DNA of 64,000 nucleotides from Prolixibacteraceae bacterium (GTDB lineage: Bacteria; Bacteroidota; Bacteroidia; Bacteroidales; Prolixibacteraceae). Numbering within the stretch: position 1 is the first letter of the stretch; the number at the start of each line of letters is the position of its first letter. Below the pieces are notes generated by a model. It was not told where the DNA came from. It was given only the letters and a program-made list of their open reading frames with translations, and did not search any database. The stretch lies in the NCBI GenBank assembly GCA_025210775.1, contig JAOARB010000032.1, forward strand, positions 1 through 64,000. The letters are read 5' to 3'. Made by a program: the position numbers and the translations under genes. Shown piece by piece: positions 55,368 through 64,000 of the stretch.

Positions 55368-56648
55368 TTAACTTTTTAGTTTCTCAAAAATTGCTTCTCC
55401 AATACCACATTCTAAACATTTATTTTTAATACAATAACGATGATGTAACTCTATTAGCGCTTGAGAATCCATTGCATTGGAAAGAACAAAACCCTGTTTT
55501 ATCCAAGTGGATGTAATATAATTTTTCTCACAAGGAAGAGATTCCAGCCATCTTATTGCTTTTTCTTTCCACATCACTCTATCTTGACTCTCACCATAAA
55601 CCATCAAAAACGGTATAATGGTATTAATGATAATAGTGTCAATAAAATTTCGGCTCGTTTTCTTTACACGATAAACACTCTTTTTCTCAAAACGAAAATG
55701 ATCATTCCAATAAGAAGAAGGGGTAGATAGCAAAAGAGCCCTAACCTGTTTTATTGAATCCGCTTCCATACATTGAGACAAAAGATGTTGACTATGATAT
55801 AGAAGAGAAACAAATTGGGCAATACGAACCGTTGGAAAATTAGTAGGACGGGTGCGCATAAATTTCCATACTCCTTTCTTCATCGAAGACAAACCATATT
55901 TATTTTGAAGGAAACGATATCTTTCAGAAAGCATTTCGACCCATTTGTCTTGATTCTTATTAGGCAATAGTCCCGCTTGTCCAAAAAAAAGAGCTTCGAG
56001 ATTATCTCTATCTCCATGTTCTTTTGATAAGATAGAAAGAGAGATACACCTTGCCAGTTGCTCCATTGGTTCGCTATTAATGCGACCACCAAAACTACGT
56101 GCCAATAAATAATAGAACACATGCCGCCAATCATTATGGCTCCATTTCAACATACGTTTCATCTCTTCTGATTTATATTCCAATCGTTCTATCGCTAAAC
56201 GTTGAAGCATAAAATGAAAAGACAAACCAGAGATCTGAGAAGCCTCCACACCACACCGTAACCAGTGATTCGATCTTTCCCATGATTCGATAGCATCCTT
56301 ATATTCAGGTAACATCTGCATCACAAAACAGGGAATCTTCTCTCCATTATTTCTATATATAATTCGATCTTCTTCTAAAACCACATGCAATATCACATTA
56401 TTATAGGACGATTGATGATCATGGCCATGCTGATACCACTCAGAAGACCTATGATGGATCTCCACATTTCCGGCCCACAAGGTATCTCCTATACGGATAT
56501 GTGCATGAAAAAAATCGGGACCTTCATCTCTATGAAAATACCCCGGATAATCAATCTCTATTGCTTCGCCTTGGGTCGTAAAGAGATTCCCTTTTTCAAA
56601 CAGCTGATGCTGCCATGCACGTTGTATATGTAATTCAGATATTTCCAT
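55368..56648 (-). CDS. DUF2851 family protein
   Basis: 426 aa, a protein family characteristic of Bacteroidota with no established function. Features that I associate with it are the N-terminal ISELHIQRAWQHQLF, the segment PGYFHRDEGPDFFHAHIRIGDTLWAGNVEIHHRSSEW (quoted here only in part: GPDFFHAHIRI and GNVEIHHRSSEWY), and a cysteine-rich C-terminus HHRYCIKNKCLECGIGEAIF. The DEGPDF...GNVEIH...SEW pattern is reminiscent of a nuclease-like core, which is only a suggestion. No signal peptide or membrane segment. Single gene. Confidence 0.85.
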   Translation of the reverse strand: MEISELHIQRAWQHQLFEKGNLFTTQGEAIEIDYPGYFHRDEGPDFFHAHIRIGDTLWAGNVEIHHRSSEWYQHGHDHQSSYNNVILHVVLEEDRIIYRNNGEKIPCFVMQMLPEYKDAIESWERSNHWLRCGVEASQISGLSFHFMLQRLAIERLEYKSEEMKRMLKWSHNDWRHVFYYLLARSFGGRINSEPMEQLARCISLSILSKEHGDRDNLEALFFGQAGLLPNKNQDKWVEMLSERYRFLQNKYGLSSMKKGVWKFMRTRPTNFPTVRIAQFVSLLYHSQHLLSQCMEADSIKQVRALLLSTPSSYWNDHFRFEKKSVYRVKKTSRNFIDTIIINTIIPFLMVYGESQDRVMWKEKAIRWLESLPCEKNYITSTWIKQGFVLSNAMDSQALIELHHRYCIKNKCLECGIGEAIFEKLKS

Positions 56649-57297
56649 CCAATTACTTTTCTATTAATATTGCTATAACGTTATACAATTCAGTCTAACC
56701 AAAGTTTAATGATAACGCCAATTATTTTCGATAATCTCCTTTATTGATATCAGAACAGTCCCATTTTCACAAACACCAAGGCTTTCAAAGAAGCAATATC
56801 AAACCAAGAAAACAGAGAGTAGCTTGAAAGAGAGAAGCGCCATAGACAAAAGATGACTTATATTATAAAAAAACATTATGCTTATTTATAAAAATTAACG
56901 ATCTTTGCCACGCAAATAGATGGTGATTTCTTTATCTGTCTGATATCGAAATAAAAGGGAATATGGTGAAATTCCATAACAGTACCTGCTGCTGTAAGCT
57001 CATTTAATCAAAACATTTTTGTACACGACTTTTGCCACTCTTTGATTATCAAGGGGGAAGGCCTTACAATAATGGAGCGAGTCAGAAAACCTGCCATATA
57101 TTTTTCATAATCCATTCGGGTATTAGTGGATTTTGGGAGCTACGGTTTTATCCATGCATAAAACATAAATACGAATTATTACATAATCAACAGATAGACA
57201 TTTTGCACATGTTTATCTGAACTCTGTACTGTACCTCACAATATACAAATATGTATGTTAGGTATGGCATAGTAATCTATATATAAAATTGTATTTT
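56649..57297. other. Intergenic region holding the cobalamin riboswitch
   Basis: 56649-56895 is AT-rich with nothing recognised. GATCTTTG at 56900-56907 resembles a -7 element (one mismatch). The riboswitch aptamer occupies about 56915-57100. From 57100 to 57297, hairpins such as AATCCA/TGGATT (57109-57134) and GTTTTAT/ATAAAAC (57145-57164) may form the expression platform. Confidence 0.6.
56915..57100 (+). promoter_or_regulatory. Cobalamin (B12) riboswitch
   Basis: The conserved cobalamin aptamer words appear in order: AAAAGGGAATATGGTGAAAT with TTCCATAACAGTACCTGCTGCTGTAA split over 56952-56997, then GCCACT (57034) and GGGGGAAGGCC (57053), and finally the B12 box AGTCAGAAAACCTGCC at 57080-57095. 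The order and spacing match class I riboswitches. It would repress the downstream gene when cobalamin is plentiful. No T-rich terminator follows the aptamer, so control may act on translation of the gene at 57298. Confidence 0.92.
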
Positions 57298-59688
57298 ATG
57301 AAAAATTTCTACGTTCTGAAGAAGAGTAGCACTGTTCTATTCCTCTTACTAATTTTATCATGGAGCACTAAAGCTCAAAACAATGCATCTGCGTACCTAA
57401 CAGACAACAATTATGTTGAAGCACCATCTTCTGTACCTGATGATTGGAAAAATGACCTTTGGTTAAACACTGATTTCGTGGAACTTTCTATTGGAGACAA
57501 CTACATTATTGCTCCACGAAGAGTACCAGAAATAATTGATAACCCTATTTCAAATGCTGTAGTTCTTCCTCCATTCAATTTTCGTGTCGTGGAAGGAAAT
57601 AGTGCAACCGTTGCAGATAATGGAACCATTACGGCACACCAATTAGGTAAAACAGTGATCAAAGTAACCTATGATCCTATCGATGCATATTCTCAACATT
57701 ACGAAGCGGTTTCGCCAGTGAATGTCACTTATGTTGTAGTCAATGTTGTTGATGAAAATGTAAAAGAGATTACCATCGAAACAGACCTAACCTCAACCTC
57801 TTATGACACCTATTATTTTGAAGAAGATAATTATATGTTGCCTTTGGGAGTCACTACAAAAAATGCAACTTCTGTTGAAGTGACTTGCAATGGAAATAAA
57901 GTGGATATTAAGGAAAACAAATATCCACTACCACTAGAAAACCGTGCCAATATCATTGAGATAAAGGCTTCAAACAATAACACCTCAAGAATATGGTCTA
58001 CAGTTATTGATGCACGAAAAATAGAAATACAAGTAGAGAATATCACCCATCCTGGAGCTCCAATTACAATCGATGATAAGATACAAATTGGGTTTAAAGG
58101 TATTGTTCTTCCTGTATATAAGCTTGCTACGATCTATAACCCTCAGATGCCAATGGGAATGTGGGGAGGTGAATTCACAAAAGTTACTTACGTTACAGAT
58201 GAAGGGAAAAAACTTTCATCTAACGACCCTAAACTGGGACAATACAATCTAGCAACAGATAATAAAATCATCTTTAAAGCAGAACAGTTTGGTACCATAA
58301 ACCTAACCCAAGGGCACATTAGAGAGACATGGTGGGGATCACCACTAGGAAGCGATAAGATCGTTAAAGGTCAAGGAAAACCAAACCTAAGTGCACCAAC
58401 ATTAGAGGGAAATTTTTCTACTTTCCCAGATATACATATCGATGTTCTTGCTCCATACAGAACAGGTGACTTCGAAGACATAGAGGTACCTGCACAAGGC
58501 TACACAATGCCTAAATTAAATGGCTATACAGAGACCTCAAAAACATACGAAACTGGTAGTTACTCTTTTAGACTTAATGCCTCAGATTTTGGAACAATCT
58601 TTCCTGTTTGGTCTGGAACAATTGTAACTACAAATAATGATAATATAAGCGAAGGTGGAGTACAAAACCAACTAAATTCAGCTGCAGGTGGAGACATTGA
58701 TGGTACAGGTAAATATGCTGTATCTTTTCTCGCAAACAGCGGAGGGATGAAACCATCCAAAGATCATGAAGTCAGATTCACAATCACGAATCCTTCGACT
58801 CCTCGTGTGATCAAAGGTTGTTATGTAACCAACAACACATATGCGGTACATTCTATGGAAAACGGCGACCAGTTTGCGAAGAAATTTGGAGGTGAAGATG
58901 GTACCGATCCAGACTGGATGTTGCTAACAGCAGAAGGCCTAAATGAAAAAGATCAAGTTGTAGGAACTACTGAATTCTATCTAGGAGATTTCCGTTTTGA
59001 AGATCCAGAAAAAGACTATATTGTTAAAGATTGGCAATGGTTTGACCTATCGTCTCTAGGTGAAGTTACAGCTGTTAGATTCAAAATAACCTCTTCTGAT
59101 GTTGGTCAATATGGGATGAACACTCCAGCTTATTTCTGTTTGGATAATCTAGACCAACCTAGGCTAGAATTTAAAGGTACCACTGAGGAAATTCGAATCG
59201 AAGATGATCCAAAAGAGATCGATCTTAGTAGTTGGTTTACAGACACCGAAGGAGATAATATCACTATTGATATCACAAATCACTGTGGAGAAGATTTAAC
59301 GACATCAATAGAGAATAATATTCTTACCATCAATAGAAATAATAAACAACCATTCAATGGAGAGATTTCGATTAAAGCGACCTGTCAAAAAATGTCTAAA
59401 GTCGTTAATCTAAAAGTAAATGCCGAAATTTCAACAAGCTTTAATGATCTAGAGACAAACTCGTCTACCATTTCATTCTATCCTAACCCAGCAATAGACA
59501 TTATCACTGTAAATGGTCTAGACACGTTCTCTAAACACCATTTTAGAGTTCTTGATCTAACTGGGAAAGTGGTTCTTAATGGAGCGTTAGATACAAACAA
59601 CCAATTCAATGTATCCAACCTTCATCATGGCATCTACCTATTGCAAATAGACAACAACAAACACGTTCTAAAGTTGATTAAAAAATAA
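57298..59688 (+). CDS. B12-riboswitch-controlled T9SS-secreted DUF4465 protein
   Basis: 796 aa from the ATG at 57298; the TTG at 57289 only precedes the signal peptide (MKNFYVLKKSSTVLFLLLIL, cleavage near STKAQ). An Ig-like BIG2-type domain (about 60-130, SATVADNGTITAHQLGKTVI) is followed by further beta domains. A DUF4465-like domain (about 389-614) begins GDFEDIEVPAQGY and contains FRLNASDFGTIFPVWSGTIV, GCYVTNNTYAVHSM, DWMLLTAEGLN and YFCLDNL. A cadherin-like segment (about 640-715) and a C-terminal type A T9SS sorting domain (ISFYPNPAIDIITVNG ... HVLKLIKK) end it. It is therefore exported and anchored at the cell surface. Its B12 riboswitch suggests a role in corrinoid capture. It is monocistronic, with a terminator after it. 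Confidence 0.85.
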   Translation: MKNFYVLKKSSTVLFLLLILSWSTKAQNNASAYLTDNNYVEAPSSVPDDWKNDLWLNTDFVELSIGDNYIIAPRRVPEIIDNPISNAVVLPPFNFRVVEGNSATVADNGTITAHQLGKTVIKVTYDPIDAYSQHYEAVSPVNVTYVVVNVVDENVKEITIETDLTSTSYDTYYFEEDNYMLPLGVTTKNATSVEVTCNGNKVDIKENKYPLPLENRANIIEIKASNNNTSRIWSTVIDARKIEIQVENITHPGAPITIDDKIQIGFKGIVLPVYKLATIYNPQMPMGMWGGEFTKVTYVTDEGKKLSSNDPKLGQYNLATDNKIIFKAEQFGTINLTQGHIRETWWGSPLGSDKIVKGQGKPNLSAPTLEGNFSTFPDIHIDVLAPYRTGDFEDIEVPAQGYTMPKLNGYTETSKTYETGSYSFRLNASDFGTIFPVWSGTIVTTNNDNISEGGVQNQLNSAAGGDIDGTGKYAVSFLANSGGMKPSKDHEVRFTITNPSTPRVIKGCYVTNNTYAVHSMENGDQFAKKFGGEDGTDPDWMLLTAEGLNEKDQVVGTTEFYLGDFRFEDPEKDYIVKDWQWFDLSSLGEVTAVRFKITSSDVGQYGMNTPAYFCLDNLDQPRLEFKGTTEEIRIEDDPKEIDLSSWFTDTEGDNITIDITNHCGEDLTTSIENNILTINRNNKQPFNGEISIKATCQKMSKVVNLKVNAEISTSFNDLETNSSTISFYPNPAIDIITVNGLDTFSKHHFRVLDLTGKVVLNGALDTNNQFNVSNLHHGIYLLQIDNNKHVLKLIKK

Positions 59689-59719
59689 ATAGACGCTCTT
59701 ATCATTTAATAATAATTAT

Positions 59720-59752
59720 AAAGGCTATCTCGAATGGGATAGCCTTTATTTA
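59720..59752 (+). terminator. Terminator of the riboswitch-controlled gene
   Basis: AAAGGCTATC (59720-59729) pairs with GATAGCCTTT (59738-59747), followed by ATTTATT. It shows that the gene is monocistronic. Confidence 0.8.
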
Positions 59753-59910
59753 TTAACTTCTCGTATCAAAATAATCCTACTTCCTCCACGATATCAAGAC
59801 TTCAATAATAGAATCAACACAAACGATTCACACATTTTTTCTGACAGTGTCATACTCTACTAGACAGTGTCTCGTATGCATTTCAACACAAGAAATTACG
59901 AGATTAAAAC

Positions 59911-60050
59911 AAGATTGAAAGGTACTTTCTTCATGGTTGCTTCATGGTTTGTCCATGGTTCCTCCATCGAAAACCCCTAAATCGATGGACAAACCATGGA
60001 GTAACCATGGAGGAACCATGGACAAACCCCCTATTTGACCTATGTAATTC
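59911..60050. repeat. Palindromic dispersed repeat, copy 2 (11-bp units)
   Basis: Two arms of 11-bp units TCCATGGTTNN face each other around AAACCCCTAAA (about 59970-59980). The left arm has about three units and the right arm, read in reverse, about four, differing mostly in the last two bases (TG, CC, AC, GC). The arms can form a long imperfect hairpin closed by ATCGA/TCGAT. The framing words TTGAAAGGTACTT on the left and ATTTGACCTAT on the right match copy 1 at 541-601. It lies far from any gene on both sides. Confidence 0.75.
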
Positions 60051-60491
60051 TTTATTGAAATACTTTGAGTAGATTCGATATCGTCCTTATTTCTTTTTTC
60101 CTTTTTATGAACAAGTCAAGGAATAGATATCAACTCTACTATTACCGATCCTTATTAATGGTAGTAGATTACATCTCTGATTCTTTGAAAATCAACAACC
60201 TTCACCTACTCAATTTTATGATCTTATAAACAGCGTTAATTTTATCACTTTGAACTTAGCTCCACAATTCCACTCCTTCCTCTATCTACATACAACAGTG
60301 TACAAACTGCTATTTATCACGGACACACGACACGGAAAGATTTTGATTAAGCCACTCAAGTTTAATACATTGTATCAGATAAAAAACATTACGCTTACCT
60401 CTCCTAAAATAAGCATTAATTAGGTCATCAAAAACATTGAATCCTTTCTGATTGTTAAAAACACAATAGGTATAAACCAAAACATTTTATC

Positions 60492-61376
60492 ATGAAATAT
60501 TTATTACTTGCATTTATCTGCATTGGTGTTCTCTCATGTAAAAAAAAGTCACCAGCTCGTATCGATAACATCCATCCTTTTCACTCTGATTTTATTAAAG
60601 ATCGCAATGTAGATATCTGGTTACCAAAGAATTATTCTCCGAATAAGAAATACCAAGTTCTCTATATGCACGATGGACAGATGCTATTTGATAGTACCAC
60701 CACTTGGAATAAACAATCGTGGAATGCGGGAGAAGTTTTACAACAACTTATTGATGATAAGAAAGTTCCCGAAACTATTATTGTGGGAATATGGAATATT
60801 GCCAATCTTAGAAGTTCCAACTATTGGCCACAAAAACCATTTGAGCAGTTACCAATGTCGATGCAAGACAGTCTAGCAGAACAAAAATTAAATAATGTAA
60901 CGCCTAATTCAGATCATTACCTGAAATTCATTGTAGAAGAATTAAAACCATATATCGACAAGAAATATGCAACCTATACAGACAAAGAACACACTTTTAT
61001 TGCAGGATCTAGTATGGGAGGCTTAATTTCAATGTACGCCATTTGTGAATATCCTAAAGTATTTGCAGGTGCTGCATGTCTCTCTACACATTGGATAGGG
61101 AGTTATGAGCCCAACGAAATTATTCCTGATAGTTTTATTCATTACTTGGATCAACACATTGCTCCAACGACAAAACATAAATTCTATTTTGACCATGGTA
61201 CAGAAACCTTAGATCAATTTTATGGTCCATACCAAACCAAGGTAGATCACTTATTCCACCATCATGGTTTCGATAAGACAAACTATATGAGTAAAGTATT
61301 TAATGGGGCAAAACATACCGAAATAGACTGGCAAAGAAGGCTAGATATTCCTTTTACATTTATTCTAAACAAATAA
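60492..61376 (+). CDS. Lipoprotein alpha/beta-hydrolase, putative esterase (Fes/EstD type)
   Basis: 294 aa. The lipoprotein signal is MKYLLLAFICIGVLSC (Cys at 16, then KKKS). The esterase-D fold contains YQVLYMHDGQMLFD, an IIVGIWN strand, the nucleophile elbow AGSSMGGLISMYAI (GxSxG, catalytic Ser near residue 175) and a late His in NGAKHTEIDWQRRL. The family includes feruloyl/acetyl-xylan esterases, siderophore esterases and S-formylglutathione hydrolases. Membrane anchoring suggests an envelope substrate. Single gene; substrate unknown. Confidence 0.87.
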   Translation: MKYLLLAFICIGVLSCKKKSPARIDNIHPFHSDFIKDRNVDIWLPKNYSPNKKYQVLYMHDGQMLFDSTTTWNKQSWNAGEVLQQLIDDKKVPETIIVGIWNIANLRSSNYWPQKPFEQLPMSMQDSLAEQKLNNVTPNSDHYLKFIVEELKPYIDKKYATYTDKEHTFIAGSSMGGLISMYAICEYPKVFAGAACLSTHWIGSYEPNEIIPDSFIHYLDQHIAPTTKHKFYFDHGTETLDQFYGPYQTKVDHLFHHHGFDKTNYMSKVFNGAKHTEIDWQRRLDIPFTFILNK

Positions 61377-61438
61377 AAACTAAACATTTAGCTAGGGCAC
61401 CTGTTATCATACTATATAACTTAATTATTCGCTTAAGT

Positions 61439-62080
61439 ATGAAAAACGTATTAATAATAGGTTGTGGCCCTGGACTGGGCCTATCCCTAGCTAAGATATT
61501 TGGAAGCCATAGCAACCACATCTCATTGATCAGTAGGGATATTAAGAAACTAAAGAACTACAAGCGAACATTATCCTTAGATAATATCCCTGTTGAAATT
61601 GAAGCAGCAGACGTGTGTGACTTGAAATCGTTACATCATGCATTAGATAAACTACAAGAGAAAGTATCTCATTTTGATATTGTAATCTACAATGTTGCTT
61701 CTTTAAGACTCAAAGATCTTATGCAAGACAGTGCGGAGCAGATGCTTATTGATTACAAGATTAACACTCTTCATGCACTAGAGGTAGTCAAATACTTATA
61801 TGACGATCTAAAGCGACAAAAAGGAACCATTCTCTTCACAGGAGGCGGTTTTGCACTGCACCCTAATCCTCGTTTTGGCTCTCTCTCTTTAGGCAAAGCA
61901 GCATTAAGGAACCTAGCACAACAGTTGTATAAAAAATTAAGACGCGATAAGATATTTGTTGGAACGATAACCATCACTGATTTTATTAATAACAAAAGTG
62001 ATAAATACACCCCACAGAAGATTGCAGAACAGTTCTATAATTTATACTTAAACAAGGACCAACATGAAGTAATTTACTAA
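61439..62080 (+). CDS. Short-chain dehydrogenase/reductase-like protein, atypical
   Basis: 213 aa. The Rossmann nucleotide motif is NVLIIGCGPGLGLSLAKIF and the following strand has an acidic AADVCDL. The NNAG-like segment reads YNVASL. At the catalytic YxxxK position the protein reads SLSLGKAALRNL: the Lys is kept but Leu replaces the Tyr, and FTGGGFAL stands where the catalytic Ser would be. It may bind NAD(P) without classical reductase activity. 62 bases after the esterase; possibly co-transcribed. Confidence 0.75.
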   Translation: MKNVLIIGCGPGLGLSLAKIFGSHSNHISLISRDIKKLKNYKRTLSLDNIPVEIEAADVCDLKSLHHALDKLQEKVSHFDIVIYNVASLRLKDLMQDSAEQMLIDYKINTLHALEVVKYLYDDLKRQKGTILFTGGGFALHPNPRFGSLSLGKAALRNLAQQLYKKLRRDKIFVGTITITDFINNKSDKYTPQKIAEQFYNLYLNKDQHEVIY

Positions 62081-62095
62081 GCTATAGGTCCCAAA

Positions 62096-62863
62096 TCATT
62101 TAAACCGACACCCGATATAGAGCTGTTTCATAACGATTTTTTCGTCCATCTTATTTCTTGGAGAATTAAACTCGAATCGAATTCCAATAGGGATAGAGAA
62201 ATGAGATGACAATGTCCATTTTAACGAGATATCTTGCGAATAATATAGGTTAGATACACCTAAAAACCTGACAGTATGTTGGTTATTCCAATCATGATAG
62301 GCATTCCACTCTGATTCATTGGTTATATACCATAATCCCAATGCATTACGGAATCGCAATTCTAGGTTATCAAAACGTTTAACACAAAATAGGTCCATGG
62401 TATGCCTGAATAAACCATAACTATGATTTAAAACAAAAGACCCCGCTCCTCCATGCACCTTGTCCAAACGAAACTGTTGAAAAAATCCTGAACCAAGATA
62501 AAACTTAAAACTTCTTTTTTCAGGAGTTAATCGATAAAACCATTTCTCTTCGAAAACAAATCGATCATATTTCAATATACTTTGAGGATTAAACTCATTC
62601 TCAGTAAAGAAATGTTTTAATTTACCCCCAACATACTGAAATTCATAAATACTTTTCCACCTGTTATTAGTCGATTCCAAACCAATGGTTGCTGCAAAAA
62701 GAGAGTGACGATATGAAAATGATGCAATCTTCTGATTTTCATAATCCATATTACTTGATGCAAATAACAGGTAATATTCACGTGTTTTATCTTTGGCAAC
62801 CAAAGGCAGCCCAATAAAAAAAATCATTACAACAAATAATAATCTTTTAATGCTCCATTGCAT
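62096..62863 (-). CDS. Putative outer-membrane beta-barrel protein
   Basis: 255 aa with a signal peptide (MQWSIKRLLFVVMIFFIGLPLVAK). The mature part alternates aromatic and polar residues in short strands (FYLGSGFFQQFRL, HTVRFLGVSNLYYS, FSIPIGIRFEF) and ends in QLYIGCRFK, as many small barrels do. No specific family is recognised. Its start overlaps the end of the S41 peptidase gene by 17 bases, so the two are translated together and may cooperate at the envelope. Confidence 0.6.
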   Translation of the reverse strand: MQWSIKRLLFVVMIFFIGLPLVAKDKTREYYLLFASSNMDYENQKIASFSYRHSLFAATIGLESTNNRWKSIYEFQYVGGKLKHFFTENEFNPQSILKYDRFVFEEKWFYRLTPEKRSFKFYLGSGFFQQFRLDKVHGGAGSFVLNHSYGLFRHTMDLFCVKRFDNLELRFRNALGLWYITNESEWNAYHDWNNQHTVRFLGVSNLYYSQDISLKWTLSSHFSIPIGIRFEFNSPRNKMDEKIVMKQLYIGCRFK

Positions 62864-63893
62864 ACTCTATTGCATTTTTTAATGTTCGATCGACATTATA
62901 ATTTTCAATAATCGAATAAGTAGGAAATCTAGGTGTAATTCCAATCCCTTCATAACTATTCCCATTGGTAAGTCGTATCTCACTCACAGGTATTCGTACA
63001 TACCAACCATTAATTAACTCTCGATATATTGAGGGGGAAAAGATTCCAAAAGTTCGAAAGCCAAAAGTTCGAACCTGTGGTAGATCACGAACGGCTAAAA
63101 TAAATATTTCGGCCGCACTTGCGGTATACCTATTCATCAGAACCAATACGGGCTTTTTAAAGACAAAATCACCTGAAGGGTGAACAACAAAAGAACCTGC
63201 TACCTCTTTTAGATCATAACGATTGGAATTATAACGTGTTTTTTCTGTTAGATACTTATATGAATGAGAACTGAAATAACCAGCAAAATAATTAGCCCAT
63301 GGAGAATAGCCCCCTGTATTATTACGTATATCAATAATTAGAGCCTCTTTCTTTTTCATCTTGGACATAATAAGATCTAGGTCTTCTTTGAAAGAATCTA
63401 GGTTATATCCATCGTCTTTGGTCATAAATGTTTTTGCATGAATATAACCAATAGATGCGTTACCTTTCACTACACCATAATCCAAATAATCATGGTTAAA
63501 TCTCATATAATCAATAAGGTTTAACTGGCAGTTACTACTTACGATATGCCTATCATCAACTTCTTTACCTAAAGGCTTGTAAGTAACAATAAAGGACTTC
63601 GATTTACCAAGATAAGAATGACCATCTTTTAGTACTTTAAGCTCAATTTCGTTTAAGACGTTAAATAATGAGTCGTATGAAATATCATTACTAACTTTCT
63701 TTCTATAGACCGTATAAGTATCATCCCAATCAATTTCCTTTACCTTAAAATTGGCATAATACAGATCGTATGCTTTCCAGAAATCATCAAACACTTTTAC
63801 AGGCGTTATAGATGTCTCTTCTTCCAAGTTTGCATCACAGGAAGAAAAGATAGTGACAAACAATAAAGCACAGAAAAATAATACTCGTCTCAT
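62847..63893 (-). CDS. S41 family peptidase, lipoprotein
   Basis: 348 aa. The lipoprotein signal MRRVLFFCALLFVTIFSSC places the lipidated Cys at residue 19. The C-terminal processing-peptidase core includes EALIIDIRNNTGGYSPWANYFA and the nucleophile motif NRYTASAAEIFILAVRDL (Ser in TASAAE), with GIGITPRFP near the end. No PDZ domain is obvious between the N-terminal helical region and the core, so it resembles the PDZ-less S41 group common in Bacteroidota. It faces the periplasm or surface. It precedes a beta-barrel gene with a 17-base overlap. Confidence 0.85.
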   Translation of the reverse strand: MRRVLFFCALLFVTIFSSCDANLEEETSITPVKVFDDFWKAYDLYYANFKVKEIDWDDTYTVYRKKVSNDISYDSLFNVLNEIELKVLKDGHSYLGKSKSFIVTYKPLGKEVDDRHIVSSNCQLNLIDYMRFNHDYLDYGVVKGNASIGYIHAKTFMTKDDGYNLDSFKEDLDLIMSKMKKKEALIIDIRNNTGGYSPWANYFAGYFSSHSYKYLTEKTRYNSNRYDLKEVAGSFVVHPSGDFVFKKPVLVLMNRYTASAAEIFILAVRDLPQVRTFGFRTFGIFSPSIYRELINGWYVRIPVSEIRLTNGNSYEGIGITPRFPTYSIIENYNVDRTLKNAIEYAMEH

Positions 63894-64000
63894 ACTAAAC
63901 TATTATATAGATAATAAAGGTAAATAAAAAAAAGGAACCTATATAAAATAAGCTCCTTAATTATCATAATCAATAATAATATAATAAGATCACTTTTATT

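Larger units (their letters stand above)
59689..60491. other. Gene-free stretch with terminator and dispersed repeat
   Basis: Contains the terminator at 59720 and the repeat element at 59911-60050. The remainder (60090-60491) is AT-rich with no reading frame or motif that I can support. Confidence 0.6.

Noticed and set aside
57032..57220. 62-codon plus-strand frame
   Set aside because: It lies inside the cobalamin riboswitch and its expression platform.
1..64000. CRISPR array or prophage
   Set aside because: No regularly spaced repeats with unique spacers and no phage structural or cas genes were seen; the only short tandem units are the 11-bp palindromic repeats.

Overview
The window is about 64 kb of AT-rich DNA from a member of the Bacteroidota, most likely a Bacteroidales/Marinilabiliales-type marine or anaerobic bacterium. 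I place it from a type III glutamine synthetase, a SusC/SusD/lipoprotein operon, a C-terminal type A sorting domain of the type IX secretion system (T9SS), a mutL-rhomboid-rhomboid-phosphatase cluster, promoters with a TAnnTTTG -7 element, and a 16S 5' end reading GAAGAGTTTGATCCTGGCTC. The genus cannot be fixed from the sequence alone.

Layout. 1-880: first bases of a 16S rRNA gene on the minus strand, its leader and promoter, and one copy of a palindromic repeat. 885-8889: glnN, an M20 dipeptidase, a GT-C glycosyltransferase, an orphan sensor histidine kinase and a DUF3109 protein. 8962-16048: two identical tRNA-Phe genes, an unknown protein, both methylmalonyl-CoA mutase subunits (mutB, mutA), a gene-free structured stretch, and three more identical tRNA-Phe genes. 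16105-28447: a TonB-dependent receptor, an M16 peptidase, an O-methyltransferase, a ClC channel and a SusC/SusD/lipoprotein operon. 28448-35094: a possible small RNA, a nitronate monooxygenase-like protein, an M16 peptidase pair, and an ECF sigma factor with a membrane partner behind a long gene-free stretch. 35145-54073: mainly housekeeping genes (dnaE, trxA, mutL cluster, tsaC, rimM, rpsP, recX, prmC, ribD, pnp, rpsO). 54288-63893: a K+ channel, DUF2851, a cobalamin riboswitch in front of a T9SS-secreted DUF4465 protein, a second copy of the palindromic repeat, an esterase lipoprotein, an SDR-like protein, a beta-barrel protein and an S41 peptidase.

How it fits together. The B12 theme is the most interesting: adenosylcobalamin-dependent methylmalonyl-CoA mutase lies in the window, and a clear cobalamin riboswitch controls one stand-alone, secreted, cell-surface-sorted protein instead of a transporter or a synthesis gene. 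That protein is a candidate surface corrinoid-capture factor. Several starts have been moved from upstream TTG codons to ATG codons that give proper signal peptides or family lengths (mutA, SusD, its lipoprotein, one rhomboid, rpsO, the riboswitch-controlled gene).
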